Assembly: GCF_007655135.1 (NCBI RefSeq)
Contig: NC_045134.1
Coordinates: 14,218,982 to 14,282,981 of the forward strand
Reading direction: 5' to 3'
Length of the DNA: 64,000 nucleotides
From: Punica granatum
Taxonomy: Eukaryota; Streptophyta; Magnoliopsida; Myrtales; Lythraceae
Shown piece by piece: positions 34,732 through 47,400 of this stretch. The notes below the pieces were generated by a model, which saw nothing but the letters and a program-made list of their open reading frames with translations, was not told where the DNA came from and ran no database searches. The stretch's first letter is position 1. Every line of letters begins with the position of its first letter. Both the position numbers and the translations under genes were made by a program.

Positions 34732-34758
34732 CGCTTTAGTCCACTCAGCCATCTCTCC
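34732..34758 (-). other. 27-base fragment resembling the 5' end of plastid trnS-GCU
   Basis: On the minus strand the sequence starts GGAGAGATGGCTGAGTGG and continues ACTAAAGCG, matching the 5' half of chloroplast trnS-GCU as I remember it. Similarity stops abruptly on the 3' side and no tRNA fold can be completed. It could be a tiny plastid insertion, a tRNA-derived SINE head or chance. Confidence 0.3.
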
Positions 34759-37700
34759 GAATCGGGGATGTCCTCAGCGCCGAGGAACATGTAGCATCTA
34801 CACCGAGAATTCAAGTATTGTATACGTCATAAGTCCGATCCTTTGTAGAAACTACCCGTAATAACGAACTTGCAAAATGGATCTGTTTATCATAGAGCGA
34901 TTCGTTGTTCCTGATCTTGCTTTACCTTAATCATATTTGTAAATTCCAAGTTAATTACCGGTTTGCTTTTAGAAAGATTAAAGTCCTTCTATGTTTATCT
35001 TTCTTAAGTATTTAGAGCATATATACTAAACTCTATAAAAATTATAATATCAATAAATAATAACATAAATAAATATAACAAATATGAACTAAAATATGTT
35101 ATTTCATAACATATGAGGTATTGTTATTTTTCTCCATTATTATAGCTATATAGAACTCTTATGGAAAAAGGAACATGTAAATTCAATTGAATTAAGATGA
35201 TAATTGAGATGACAATTGTATTACAATAATTAAAATTTAATAAATAAGAAAGCGCTTAATTTTCATTGATGTCAATAATAAGTTTAATAAAATTACTATT
35301 AAATAATGTTCAAAACTTTATTATAATTGAAAAGTTATAAACTTCCATGATATTATGTGAAAATTTATATTAAATATTATAACTTAAAATTTTTTGCAAT
35401 GAATTTTTTAATGATAACTATTCTCTAATTGGAGTACTTTGATTTTTTTTATTGTTCTTAAAAGAAAAAGAAAGGAAATTGCGAGTCTCTCATCCTAGTA
35501 CTAGCTAAATTTGGAAACATAGTTTCTTCCTTTTTTTTTTTTGGCATTCGCAACGTTAAAATAGATCTTTAATTAGTCTACGAACATGGTTATTTCATTC
35601 ATTTATTTGATTTTTCATTCACTCATATATGAAGTTAAAAGATAATATTAGTTCTATATTTTATTAATTCACGTAGTATCATAAAATGATCATCAAACTT
35701 GTGTATGAAATACGTATATCCTTCTAATAAAATTGAAATTATTCAAAATAGTTCTATTAATAGATTTTCATTATTATATATATATATATATTATGCTATT
35801 TTGATAGCAATTTTAAAAGTCTTCGTTACTCTATTGGTTCATTGTCGCTTACTTTTGATTAACTCGATTGGTCAATTTTGATCTTTCCACAAGTTATCAT
35901 CAATACATATATCTATGAATTATATCTATGAATTTTTTTTTATCAAATCTAAACCATGTATACATGCATGGATTTATTTTCAATAGTATTCCTTATATAT
36001 TAGGCTAATTTTAAATTGTTTACTGGCAATTTTTCTAAAAATTCTCTTATATAAAATGCATTACATATTTGTAACTAATATATATATATATATATATATA
36101 TGTAATACTTGAAAAAGAAACCCGTGAGATGTTGTGGAGTAATTTTACAAAAAAAATTATATTTCAAATTCATATTTTGATCATATAAATTATAAAATTA
36201 CTGTGACTTTATTAAGCATTTTGTATTTGTAAATTCACAATCTCGTGTTACATCCTCTTGATGATTATTAAAGTAGGAATCAAATTTAAAAAAAAAATTA
36301 AATATTCATGTGCCCTAAATTGGTTGCAATAGTTTTTTTTTTAATTGTAAAGAAAGAAGAAAGAATAGATTTTTTTTAATTATTTTTTGAAGATTCACCA
36401 TTTGAATGACATGTGGCTTATGGAGAGTGCCCCTTAGGCACTCTCGATGTATAGATAATGGAGTAGTTCAAAACAATTAATTCGTTACTTATGAATTTTT
36501 GTTATTAACCCATTGCAATTTGCAACTTAATTACTTTGTACCTTTCCAGGTGCTACAATCCGTTTTATGCTCTTTGATTTACTTTTTTTTTTAGATCGGT
36601 TGATAGGCTTCGTCATGAGTGGATGCCCCAAAGATTTATATGCCTCTTCCATTTCACAATAGGAATAATGAACGGTCCACATTGTAAGTTGTTTTGACTT
36701 CATCTCTTTGTTAAAACATCAATTATTCTTCCGGAAGTTGCTGACCAATCTATAATCTTAATTTGATAATTCTTTAGGTACCTTCCACTTGCAATGCACG
36801 TGTTCTTATACTAGTTATAATGATATGGATATCATATAGTTTTTACATAAAAATTAAATTTTGATCAAATCAAAACATAATATTAACCCTATGGACAACG
36901 GTTGTACATAAAAAAATGTAAGTGAATAATGGTCGATCAGATTTTAGGGAGTTATGATCCGAGAAATTTCTTAAGAAAAATTTAAAACAAATCCTCACAA
37001 CGCGCGGGTTTGTTGGTTAATTATAATAAAGACATAGATAATGAATCCTAAATTTATATAACTATTGATTTTTTCTCATTATGTAATTACGAAGAATGAC
37101 AAGTTAGGATTTTCTTTTTTCATTAGCATAAAAACCAGCAAAGAAACATGCATATTCATATTTCATCAATTTTTCCATTCTCTCATGATTTTACGAAACT
37201 GACATGTCAATTTTCAATTTTAAGTAAAGTTTATGGGTTGAATACAATTAAATAAAAATCATAATAACTAATAAAAAAACACAAATAGTCCCATAACGAA
37301 TATCAAATCTAAAATTTTTTTATTACTAAGTGAAAGCATGTCACTGCATACATGTCAGCTTTACTCATTCAAAAATCTAGAGTCCTATAACATGTGGGTA
37401 TGACTGAATGTCAATCTCCGTAATAAGACTGTAATAAGACACCTAGGCTATGTTTGTTGGTCGGAATAGGATAGGATTAGTGATTGGGATTGGTTGAAAT
37501 TTAACGTTCCATGGATTTGGAATATCTTAATCGATTGATTGGTGGGATTGAGACCCACGCTGCCCTTAGAATACGTATTTTATAGTTTTATTATCAGTTT
37601 TTATACGGCAATCTTATGAGAACCTGATTGAGCATAGAACCAACTAGCGGACCCCATTCATGACTTCATGGGTTCGACTTAGGTTCAATTGGTCTCGGTT

Positions 37701-38170
37701 GGTCTGGTTCGACTAGCTGTGAACAATCTATCTATCTATAATATATAAAAGTTGAAGCGTGAGACGTGAAAACTTTATTAGTTAGCCCTCAAGTCTATAG
37801 TTTTTCTTGATTTCTACACAAACTCTCAGCTATCTAAATTTTCTCAATTTTTTTGATTATTTTGAAAAATGTGAGTAATTTTTAATATTACGAGAAGATA
37901 TACGTGATATTAATTCTATCTATACTTAATTTGTTTAGGATACCAAAAGGAGTTCAACACATTTTACGGGAAGCATATAACCCGATACATGCATGCGGAA
38001 AATATCTTCATGCATGCATGCACCTATATATATTTTTACGTACCTTTTACGGACAACAATCACAAGCAGTAATTTTATCTCATATATATTTTTTAAAATA
38101 TTTAATTATATGCTTACTTTGTTTGAATGAATTATATGAGGATAGGGCTTTAACCGCATTTGTTATGTTT
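34759..38170. other. AT-rich gene-poor stretch
   Basis: No supported gene. It contains (TA)n runs (35777-35790 and 36080-36101). At about 37446-37560 it contains TGTTTGTTGGTCGGAATAGG followed by GGATT-type words, typical of one end of a small plant DNA transposon, but the other end was not found. Confidence 0.5.
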
Positions 38171-38556
38171 TGAATCAGTTAGCTTGCGTTTGATTTTCGA
38201 ATTGGATAATAATCCAACTCAATTTGATTTTGTGTAATGAAAATAAATATTAACAAATATATTGATGTGTGAGAATATATATATATATATGTATATATAA
38301 ATGTGAAAATATATGAAAAATTTATTATTAAAAAATTGAAATGTATATATAGATGTGAAAGTAAATAGATAATTTATTATTGAAAATTAATTATAAAAAT
38401 GGTCAAAAAAATATGTGAGAGAATTTATTATTAAATTAAAAAAAGATAAAAAAGTAATGATTGTGTTATCGAACTAAAGAAAAAATAAAATTGAGTTGAG
38501 TTGAATAAGATTATGATTCAGAAAACAGACAAAGTCTTACTAATTTGCAAAGAAAT
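38171..38556. mobile_element. Tourist/PIF-like MITE, copy 1
   Basis: The left end GCTTGCGTTTGATTTTCGAATTGG and the reverse complement of the right end GACTTTGTCTGTTTTCTGAATC form an imperfect terminal inverted repeat. TTA flanks both sides, which suits a 3-bp TTA/TAA duplication. The internal words AAGTAATGATTGTGTTATCGAA and TGTGAGAGAATTT are shared with copies at 43.5 and 50.6 kb. Confidence 0.5.
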
Positions 38557-39132
38557 TCTTTGTAAGGCGTTGAATCTCGAGAATACAAGAGGCATGAGAT
38601 GTTTATGCACAATATATGGATTTTTATTGGAATAAATTTATTTGATCATTTATAATAGCTATCGTATATATTTTTTGATTATATTATTTTATTTAAACGC
38701 AACTACAGTTCTTAATTATCGGATTAAAATATTTAAAGTAAAATGTTAGATACTTTCTTGAAATATAAAAGCTTTTTTCTTCATTAAATAAGTATTAAAT
38801 AATTTCCTGAAAAATAAAGAGTTCTCGATAAATGATATGATCAATAATTCACGCAACCACGCAACGCGCGAGCCTGCACCTACCATAAATAAAATGACAA
38901 AACACAATCAAATCAAACCAAATGTTATTATTATGCGAATGCAAAATAGTCGCATACGGCATACTAGAATTTTCCTTGTTTAGTTTTTTTTTTTAATTAC
39001 TTTTTATTGGTTAATTATTACTGAACTGAAGATGACTAGCTGTTGACATTCGTCTTTCATCCCGGACCAGACCCAGTCAGGGGAGGAGCGGTCGGAGTTC
39101 CTGTCCCAGTCGCCGCCGCCGCGTGCTCAGAA
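38557..39132. other. Intergenic and promoter/leader region of the GrpE gene
   Basis: AT-rich sequence changing to GC-rich from about 39050, directly ahead of the GrpE start codon. No clear TATA box stands out. Confidence 0.4.
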
Positions 39133-41521
39133 ATGGCTATATCCGTCGCAAACCACTCTCCTCTCACTCCTCCTCGCCTGCTCTCCGCTTCCTTCTCTTC
39201 CAACCCCACAGAGCTAAGGCCCTCAGCTCCGCTGCTAAGTGCTCTGAATCTCCTCCCAAGCCGTGGAAACCACGGTCTAGGGTTTTCAACTTCCCGTCTT
39301 CGTCCAGTCAAAATCTGCAGCGCCCCTGCCATGCGTCGCTCGCGGTTTCCCCTCGCCGCCCCAGAGGAATCCGCGGGTTCCACTGTACGATTTTTTGGCT
39401 CTCTTGCTCGCTGTTTGTGCACATTGTCATTGTTCAGTTGCTGGAGACTCCTGAAATTGCGAATTCCTTGATGATATTGCTTTTTTCCAATGCAAGATTA
39501 ACGATATGGAAATTTGCAATTTGACGAGGATTTTTCATAACACATTGCCATGATTATGACACTCTTAACAAATTATGTATTGTTAGGGAAGAAAGTGATG
39601 ATAGACAGTTGTGGGTGCTCTCTCGTTTTCGGAATATCCAATGAGTAGCTGTAGCTTTTTGATGCTGGGAAGATATGACTTCGGGGAAGACTTGCCATTT
39701 AGAATTTATAAGAAAAGGTCACACTGAAGAGAAGTGATGAGTCTTGTCGTAACGCTAGATTGGATTGCTCAATCATCGGATATTTAATTTTTTCTAATAT
39801 AATACATGATTCGTTAAGCTTAAAGTTGGGGATGATGCGGAAACATATTCATTATGACACCTTGAGCTCGTGTATAACATCTAGCGGATGTACATTTGTT
39901 CTACAAGACAACATGATATAATTAAGTCCAATGAAACTGATGCCCTCTTCGTATACAAGTTGAATTGTTTTGACATGACTTCTCGAGTTGATCTAGTCCT
40001 TTGATGTGAAGTTATGAAAAGCTTGTCTAGTGCATCCTGAATTATTTTATCCAAGGGATGCGTAGATTATGAATGATCAGCACTTAGCGGTGGAACCATA
40101 GGGTAATCACTCAAATAGTTCTACCATGTTCAATTGTTTCTGAAGGTTAATTTATAGCAGTTTAACTTGGTTAAACTTATCTGGAACAGGTGGATCGCGA
40201 CGATGGCCAGGAAATGTTCGAAAAAGATGATAACCTGGGGGACTCATTAAGTGTGAGTGAACTTATTGAAGCTTACAAGCAAGCCATTTTTTCGGGAGAC
40301 GAGAGGAGAGTATTTGATATTGAGGCTAAGATGTGCAATGTTGTAGTGAAGAAACAAGAAGTAGATCATACTATTTCCTCTTTGTCGGCAGAGATGAATT
40401 CTGGTAAGGAACAGTATGTGCGACTGCAAGCAGATTTTGACAACTTCAGGAAGAGATTTAACAAGGAGACGCTTACCAGAAGGAGTGATGCACAAAAAGA
40501 AGTTATTGAGAACCTTTTACCCGTGGTTGATAATTTTGAGACTGCTAGGAAACAAATTAAACCGGAGACAGAGAAGGAAAAGAAGATTGATACTAGTTAT
40601 CAGGGGATATACAAGCAATTTGTAGAGGTCTTGAGGAGCTTTCGCGTATCTGTTATTTCAACTGTTGGAAAGCCTTTTGATCCCTCGGTATGTATTATGT
40701 TAGAGAGTAGCACTTTATGCATTAACATATGGGTTTGGAAAGAAATATCAATCTTGAACTACTTTAAATCATTCCATCTGTGTTTGTTATGTTGATCCCT
40801 CCTTTTCTTTATGACACAGTGGATACTTGTGACCTTAATCTTGTCATGTGCATAGCTTTTTGTTGTCAAAAGTTGTTTTCTATGAAAAATGGTTGGGCTT
40901 GGAAATTTGTGATTTGGCAAGGTGATGAATCAATACGACGCAAATTTACTAGTGAGATAATGCTAACTCAAAATTGTCATGATTTTGCCCAGTACAAAGA
41001 TTAAATACTTACATTACATTTCCATTGAATTTTGTTATTTTCACGAATCCAAACTAATTATGGCGCAAACTCAAGCACAAGATAAACTTGACATGCAACA
41101 AGAACCACCACAATAGGAGTACGTTATTCTTTTGTTGTACCTCAAATTATGTTTCTATAAACTGAAAAATTTTATTATTGTAATATGGACTGAATAATTT
41201 TATTCTTGTAGCTCCTCTTTGATCTACCATTTACTTATATGAGTGACATATAAGCACGTGTCTTTTCATGGGATATTATTAACTTGGCTGATCTCATATT
41301 ATGGATTGCAGTTACATGAAGCTATTGCTCGAGAGGAGTCTGAAGAGTTTAAGGCGGGCATCATCATTCGAGAACTCCGACGTGGATTTGTTCTTAATGA
41401 TCGGGTTATACGGGCAGCAAAGGTTAAAGTTTCATTAGGTCCTGGGGGCAAGAAAGTAAATGCATCCACCAACGAACCTTCTATGCAGACTGCGACAACT
41501 GTTGGAGGTGACGATAAATAG
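39133..41521 (+). CDS. Chloroplast-type GrpE co-chaperone (three exons, about 319 aa)
   Basis: The coding exons are 39133-39384 (84 codons), 40190-40687 (166 codons) and 41312-41521 (69 codons plus TAG). All junctions are phase 0 with GT/AG introns (CCACT|GTACG, GAACAG|GTGGAT, CCCTCG|GTATGT, TTGCAG|TTACAT). GrpE is the nucleotide exchange factor that releases ADP from Hsp70/DnaK. Exon 1 encodes a Ser/Pro/Arg-rich, acid-poor N-terminus typical of an organelle transit peptide. Exon 2 has the long dimerisation helix and QADFDNFRKRF, ENLLPVVDNFE and GKPFDPS. Exon 3 has LHEAIAREES, GIIIRELRRGFVLNDRVIRAAKVKVS, the GrpE signature. The start is the ATG of MAISVANHS. The frame is open further upstream, but the upstream residues do not look like a transit peptide. 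Plastid rather than mitochondrial location is inferred from the transit peptide and resemblance to plastid GrpE. Confidence 0.9.
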
Positions 41522-43012
41522 TTGTCAATAATACAAAGTTCTTTCCAAAGGAGAATTTCAATGACGAGGGACCGCTCTGGCTTGACGGGTACTTACGTTT
41601 TTCTTTGTGGTAAAACCAATATCCTGATGTCAAGTCTTTTGGCGTTTCCTGTGTAGTCATCGAAAGTTTACAGCTGCCTTTTTCATCATGATACATGTGT
41701 AAGGATAATATCAAAGAGATTAAGAAGGATGATTTCTATGAAATAGAGACATTAGGTTAGGTCACTCGGGCCCTAACCTACCTAGCAATTGATGATTTAT
41801 GAGCGTTAGTCTATTTATGGCTCTTATTTTCTTCAACTCGACATGTATATCTTGTCATTTATCGTTCAGATGAGATACCTTTATTCTTAATATGAATTAT
41901 ATATTTATTTAGCTGGCCGAACAAAGCTGCAGTGGGTCAAAAATTTATGCTAAAACTACAATATTATCTTTTTTTTTTTAATCTAAGCTTGCTCAGCCTT
42001 TCAGCTATATATGATATGATTGAGTCTGCTCTAATGATTCTGAGGTGCATCCTTCATTTGTTCCTCTGTTAAAGTTTCTGGTTATATGTTTCCTATCCCT
42101 TTTTTTTTTTTTTCCAGTGCTAGATATTTGCTGAACTGTTTACCTTAATGAAAAAGAAGGAAGAGCCGTTCTCCATACTTAGATGAACTATGTATATTTC
42201 TTTTAACCTCATATTGTCTAGTTCGATGTGTAGAATATCCCCGTTCCCCATTCTGTTGCGTATAAGTTTGCTGGTTAACAAGTGTTTCTGAGAATGGATG
42301 GATGTAATACATGGTACGACAATTACGGTGGCGGGGACAGAAAAAAGGTTTGCAAATATTTCCAAGGTTTTCAACTTTATCGACAATCAACAAATGTAAT
42401 TTTGATCCATTAGATGACTGGTTAAAACTGCCTGATTAGTGATTTTAGAATTAGATCCCTTCTTCTATAACAGGGCTTGATAATGACAGTTTAGTTTCTG
42501 CATTGACCGATTGATGTAATAGAAAAAAAGGGATATTGTATTAACTTTATGGATTCGAAATTCTTATTGTATGATCTGCTGAGTTTGTGTGCAGTCAGTC
42601 AGTCAGTTTGCTGGGGGTGGGGGGTGCCCACTAAGCAAGCAGGAATCATGGAGGTGGTGGGCATTGTCCTCTCAACGGGTGAAAAAGTGGTCTAAATCTC
42701 AAGTAGCTTTGTACCATTTCACCATTCACATTGCATGCTTTATGTTTTCTGCCATGAACAATCCTCTGACAGTGCCCATTTATTTGAAAATGGCTTGCCC
42801 TCCTCTCATTATTGTATTGAATATATGTTGGCTTCTTCCTTAACCTCGCCGTTGTCTTTGGGTGGTGTTGGGGGGGTTGGGGAGAGAGAGAGAGTTGGAA
42901 ATGGAAGGCTGTGACAGTGACCTTAAACAACCCCCCAGCACAATCTTTTCACTGCCCACAAAACCAAAAAGAAAACCCTAAAGAAAAGCAAGAAATTGGC
43001 AACCAGAGAGAT

Positions 43013-43087
<75 letters not shown>

Positions 43088-43509
43088 ACAGGGGAGAGGG
43101 AGAGGCAGATAACACAATGAAAGAGACATGTCACAGAGAGGCGGCTGCTGTGTCAAAAAGAACAGAAGGCTATCAGCATCAACAGACAAAAACTCAAGAC
43201 TGTTTCAAGAGAAACAGAAGGTTACTCATCAGCATCAGACAATGGGAAATTTTAGCATGGCTGTGTGTCAGTTGATGCATGATCATTATTCGTGGGATTC
43301 ACGTGGGGTTTCGGTCATAATCCTGGTGTCACTTGGCACTGGATCACAAAAGCTCAAACTCAGCACCAATTTTTTTTTTTTTTAAATCAAGATCATTTTT
43401 CTTGATGCGGTACCTGAGAGCCATTCATTGTTGGGTCGGGCCTTTCTCAATTGGCAGTGATGGCAAGCTACTCTCTAATACAATGGTGGAAGATACCGGG
43501 AATATTACT
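41522..43509. other. 3' region of the GrpE gene and intergenic DNA
   Basis: No second gene is supported. The part to about 42500 is probably UTR and spacer. A G-rich/GA-rich patch (42600-42910) and a compound microsatellite follow. Short frames on both strands lack recognisable domains. Confidence 0.45.
43018..43084. repeat. Compound microsatellite (AT)n(AG)n
   Basis: About 15 AT units run directly into about 17 AG units. Apparent proteins across it on both strands are low-complexity artefacts. Confidence 0.95.
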
Positions 43510-43835
43510 AGTGCGTTTAGTTTTAAAGTTAAATAAAGTTTAATTTTGATTTTAATTGGGTTGTAATGATTGTGTTATTAAATTATAAGAAAAAGTGAGA
43601 AAAAATAACGAATAGTTAAAAAAAAAGTAATGATTATGTTGTTGAATTATAAAAAAAGTAATAGATAATTGAGAGAATTTAGTATTAAAAATTGAATTAA
43701 ATGATTAAAAAATTGAAGAAAAAAAGAAAAGTAATAATTTGTGTTATTCATTTTTATTGTGTAGTGAGTAGAGTTAAAATTAAAGTTAAAATTTTAAAAA
43801 TATGATTACGAAATCAAATGAAGCGGTACATCTGA
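43510..43835. mobile_element. Tourist/PIF-like MITE, copy 2
   Basis: It begins GTGCGTTTAGTTTTAAAG and carries the family words TGTAATGATTGTGTTATTAAATT, TTGAGAGAATTTAGTATTAAAAATTGAATT and a right end with GATTACGAAATCAAATGAAG, which is roughly the inverse of the left end. Boundaries are approximate. Confidence 0.45.
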
Positions 43836-43902
43836 GCGATATGATAGAATTCACTTCATCGGACGAATGCTTTCAAAAGCCATAAGAATTCTTTTACAGA
43901 CA

Positions 43903-45166
43903 ATTTTCAATAGAGAAAATAGTCCCATATATCACAGTTTTTACCTTATTTTCACTTTCTAGTACGTTTTTAAGAGTTATCACGATTTAACACGAATCAT
44001 TATTTTATTCTCGGATTTAGCACACCGTTAAACTCTGTCTAAAAATCGTTAAACTTCTTCTTCTTCCTCCTCCTCCTTCACGACTTTGCCCTCTTTTCCT
44101 GCCATCCTCTCTTGAGCTTCCAGAGCTGTTGTCGATGTCACCTCGCAACTATTGAGCTCATCCTTGAGCTTGCTAAACCGTTTTGTTGTTGTTCGTGCTT
44201 CCCGAGCTCCCTGAGCGTGCTTCTCGTTACTGTTGAGCCTCTTTTCGAGCTGCTGCTGAATGCTATTGCCCTCCCTTGTTCCCATTGCTCTGCCGATGCT
44301 AGCCAATCACTTGTGCTTTTTCATCAAGTTTGGATACATTTTATGCTGCTGGAAAACCAATTTAATATAGGAACGTAAAATTTTGATATCTAACTTGTTG
44401 AAAATGAAGTCCAAGAGTCGAGAACCATTCAAAAACAGTGACCCGTTGTTTGAGATTTTTCCGTACAAAGATACTTGAAATCTACAAGAGAAGACTCAAT
44501 TTTCTACCTGAAATCTACAAGACAAGACTCGATTTTCTAACCATACACCAATGGTTGTCGACCTAACTGATACCTAGCCGATCAGTTGTTCAATTTCATT
44601 AGGAAATCCACGTACGACATTGCCACTTCTGGATCTATGTCTTTGATAGCATCAAGCAAAGCGTACGACTTTGCTACTTCTGGATCTATGTCTTTGAGCG
44701 CATCAAGTAGAGCGTCCATCTCCCTCCTTACTTCTGCAGCCCGCTTGTGAATGACCCTTAACCAGGCCATTATCTCTTTTGCTCGCTCTTGGGTTATCTC
44801 CTCTGCCTTGACTTTCCACGACCATTCCACGGCCTCCTCCAAGAACTTCTCAGCCTTTAGCAGTAGAGCATTCAAATCTTCATCTTCCGAATCGAGGGCA
44901 GGACGGTCTTGCTTTGGACTCTCGCCTGCGTTCAAGATTCTCGACAGGTCACTCCTCTTTTCCTTGAGGAGGAGGAGGAGGAGGAAAAGGAAGAAGAAGA
45001 ATGAGTTTTAACAGCGTTTAACGGTTTTTAGACGGAGTTTAAGGGTCTGCTAGATCCGGAAATAAAATGGTGATTTGTGCTAGATCGTGACAACTTTTAA
45101 AAACGTATTAGGAAGTGAAAGTAAGATAAAAACCGTGCTATATGGGCTTATTTCCCATTTTCAATA
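43903..45166. mobile_element. Long-TIR Mutator-like element carrying coding-like sequence (1244 bp plus 10-bp TSDs)
   Basis: The body is 43913-45156, flanked by the perfect direct repeat ATTTTCAATA (43903-43912 and 45157-45166). The left end GAGAAAATAGTCCCATATATCAC and the reverse complement of the right end GGGAAATAAGCCCATATAGCAC begin inverted repeats of about 170-200 bases with shared TTTTTACCTTA, TTTCACTT, CACGATxTA and GTTAAAC words. The arms end in (CTT/CCT)n on the left and (AGG/AAG)n on the right. The 0.85-kb interior is coding-like on the minus strand. Without a transposase, this resembles a Pack-MULE-type element. Confidence 0.75.
44582..44935 (-). CDS. Unrecognised acidic helical ORF inside the Mutator-like element (117 aa)
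   Basis: The frame runs from ATG at 44935 to a stop at 44582. Its protein is rich in Glu, Asp, Lys, Ala and Leu with helical, coiled-coil-like character (LLLKAEKFLEEAVEWSWK). It contains an internal imperfect repeat: DALKDIDPEVAKSYA followed by DAIKDIDPEVAMSYV. A second frame on the same strand (44049-44306) is also charged and helical and ends in a Glu run. Codon pattern and the in-frame internal repeat suggest descent from a real gene, possibly captured by the element, but I do not recognise the family. Expression is unknown. Confidence 0.35.
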   Translation of the reverse strand: MNAGESPKQDRPALDSEDEDLNALLLKAEKFLEEAVEWSWKVKAEEITQERAKEIMAWLRVIHKRAAEVRREMDALLDALKDIDPEVAKSYALLDAIKDIDPEVAMSYVDFLMKLNN

Positions 45167-46258
45167 ATAATTTTAGCTAGAACACAACTTGCCCTCAAAG
45201 ATAGATTAGTCTCTTCTTTTCCTTTTATTTCGCTTTGGTACTTTAGCCATCATTATTTCCCTACTAAAATAATTAGTCCTTTTTTTGACTGTTGACAGCT
45301 AAAGAGCACTCACTCACTCCCTCACTTTCTCTGTAGAAGAAACACAGCAAGCAAGCAGGAGGCTGTGATGGAGATGGAGTTCATGAAAGGTAATTTAACC
45401 TCAAAAAAAAAAAAAATTAGAAAATAAAGATTAAGAAATTGAAGAAGTTGACATATTTGATTTTCTCCCCTAAAAGGCTAAAAAGAAGCTTCCATTCCAT
45501 TGCCTTTGTCTCCCCCCAAAATATTTGCCTTGCTTGAGAACATGAATCACTCTTCTTTGGCCCCTCTTGCCTGCCTTTCATAATTACTTCTTTGCCCCCC
45601 ACACTGTTTATGATCTCGATTTGAACTCTTACCCGAGGTTCCATTATATGTTTCCCGTAACCATTTTAATTTTAAAGTTCTCAAAAAAGCGTATACGCAA
45701 ACAGTCTTTTCGTTACCGCAATTCATTTTCTCGTATCTGGTTGCACTAAGTGAACATATTCTACATGTCGAGCGATGCAGTTCAAATATCAGACCCACCC
45801 AACAGAACCCCTATGTTGCAACAGACAACTGTCTTCGAGGGTTGGCAGCAACTGCCTTGTTGGCTGGTGGCTCACTGCACAATCTCTTTTAGATCATTTT
45901 GGGGAACGTCTGTGTAGGGCATCTAAGACGTGAAAATTTACGCGAAGTGGAAGTAGACCGATCCCGGGACAGAAACACGTCGGACTGCAAGAAAAGAAGG
46001 CATTCAAAATTCCAAGTTGTAGTGAACATCCATCCAACCATATCACCATCTTCCCGACCCTCAACAACTGACCCTCCCTCTCTGTCTTCTACCTTATGCT
46101 TGGTTTTGATCCCATGAATATTTCTTCTATCAATAATAACTCGTCACTCTCTTATAATCGGAAAAAAAGAAAAAAATCTCTATTAATTAATATAGTAATA
46201 ATCTGTAAGTATATATAGTAATGATTTTTTAAAATAAAAATTTATTTATTTATTTTAA
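45167..46258. other. Intergenic region between the Mutator-like element and the BPS1-like gene
   Basis: No supported gene. At 45340-45391 a leader-like stretch is followed by ATGGAGATGGAGTTCATG and GTAATT, which could mimic a tiny first exon, but no downstream exon was recognised. Confidence 0.4.
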
Positions 46259-47400
46259 TTATCTGTAGCTGCAGAAGTCCAAGAGCTTCTTCCTGCCTTC
46301 AACAATCTCATCAAAGAAGTCATCAATCTGGAGAGTGATGCTCTCAGCTCCATTCCTGAGAGTCCCAAAGCAGGCCTTGAGGGACTCCACCCTCTCCCTG
46401 ATCTTCCCTTCCTTCTCCCCTCCTCCTCCTCCTCCACCCTTTGGCCACCCCATGATCGCCTCCTCCTCCAGGTCCGCCCTCAGCTCCTCCATCGCCGCCC
46501 TCGACCTCTTGAGCTCGTACAGCAGCACCCCGGGCCTCCCCCTGATCTGCCCCACCTCCGCCGCGATCTTCTGCCTCAGCCTCGCCGCCGAAGCCATGAA
46601 GCTCGACCCGAACAGCAGGCACCCTTCGTAGTAGTCCCTCTCCCTCGCCGCCGCCTGGTTGAGCTCGGCGGTCGGCCAGAAGTAGACCAGCCCGTACAGG
46701 AGGATCATCAGGAGGAGCGAGCTCACGTTCCGCATCGCATACAGGACTCCCCTGAACCCGTTGAACCCGTTCAGCTTCGACTCGATCGAGACCGTCTCGT
46801 CGAACCGGAGGGAATTAAGCGTCTGCATCTTCACTTCCATGAGTGCCCTGTTCTCTTCCTCCAGCCCGATCGCCTCTCTCCGGCACCCTGTTATTGCCCC
46901 CATCACCTGCCACGCCACACAGTTAATTTCAACATCAGAACAGAGGCCATTCCAAATACCGTTTGATCGATCACGTCGAGAACTTTTCAAGGAGTTTTTT
47001 TTAAATTTTTTTATTTCCCGGAGCGGGGGCCGGTCTGGACCTGTCTGGACAGCTGAGGGCTGAGGTGGAGATGGCCGTCGAGGAGGGAAGTCAGGTTCAA
47101 GCCGGCGGAGTAGTAACTCTCCATCGCGGAGACGCCGGACTTGAGGACATGGCAAGCCTCCCACAGCTTGGAGCTCTCGTCCATGTACTCGTTGAGCCAC
47201 TTGTCGCCGACCGGCAGGTGGAGCTTCTGGACGAGAAGGGTGAGGTGGGAGTGGAAGGATCTGAGGAGGGACAGTGCCCTCTGCAGGAACTGAACGGACA
47301 TGAAGTTGTTGGACAGGAAGCAGAGCTCGAGATCATCGATCCCTTTGCTGAGGAACGAGTAGAAGCCGTTAACCGAGTACGCCGCCGGGGAAGCTTCCAT
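46259..47400 (-). CDS. BYPASS1 (BPS1)-like single-pass membrane protein (two exons, 335 aa)
   Basis: On the minus strand, exon 1 is 47400-47041 (120 codons) and exon 2 is 46906-46259 (215 codons plus TAA). The borders are AGACAG|GTCCAG and GGCAG|GTGATG, phase 0. The start is the first ATG ([13 protein letters not shown]). The N-terminal part has [38 protein letters not shown], resembling the segment in BPS1/UPF0496-type plant proteins where a predicted helical bundle precedes the D-W-hydrophobic stretch. Exon 2 contains one hydrophobic segment (about residues 180-198, [18 protein letters not shown]), a Gly run (277-283) and a helical C-terminus. BPS1 family members affect a root-derived mobile signal and are membrane or cytosol associated. 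The exact function of this paralogue is not known. A GAA/GA-rich leader lies upstream at 47401-47540. Confidence 0.68.

Noticed and set aside
42911..43189. ORFs across the (AT)n(AG)n run
   Set aside because: Low-complexity IYIYIY and ERERER translations from a microsatellite.
44751..45011. Plus-strand ORF over the right arm of the Mutator-like element
   Set aside because: It is antisense to the more protein-like minus-strand frame and ends in the (AGG)n tract.
45367..45391. Tiny first exon (ATGGAGATGGAG... then GTAATT)
   Set aside because: The leader and donor look plausible, but no downstream exon with recognisable coding sequence follows on the plus strand.
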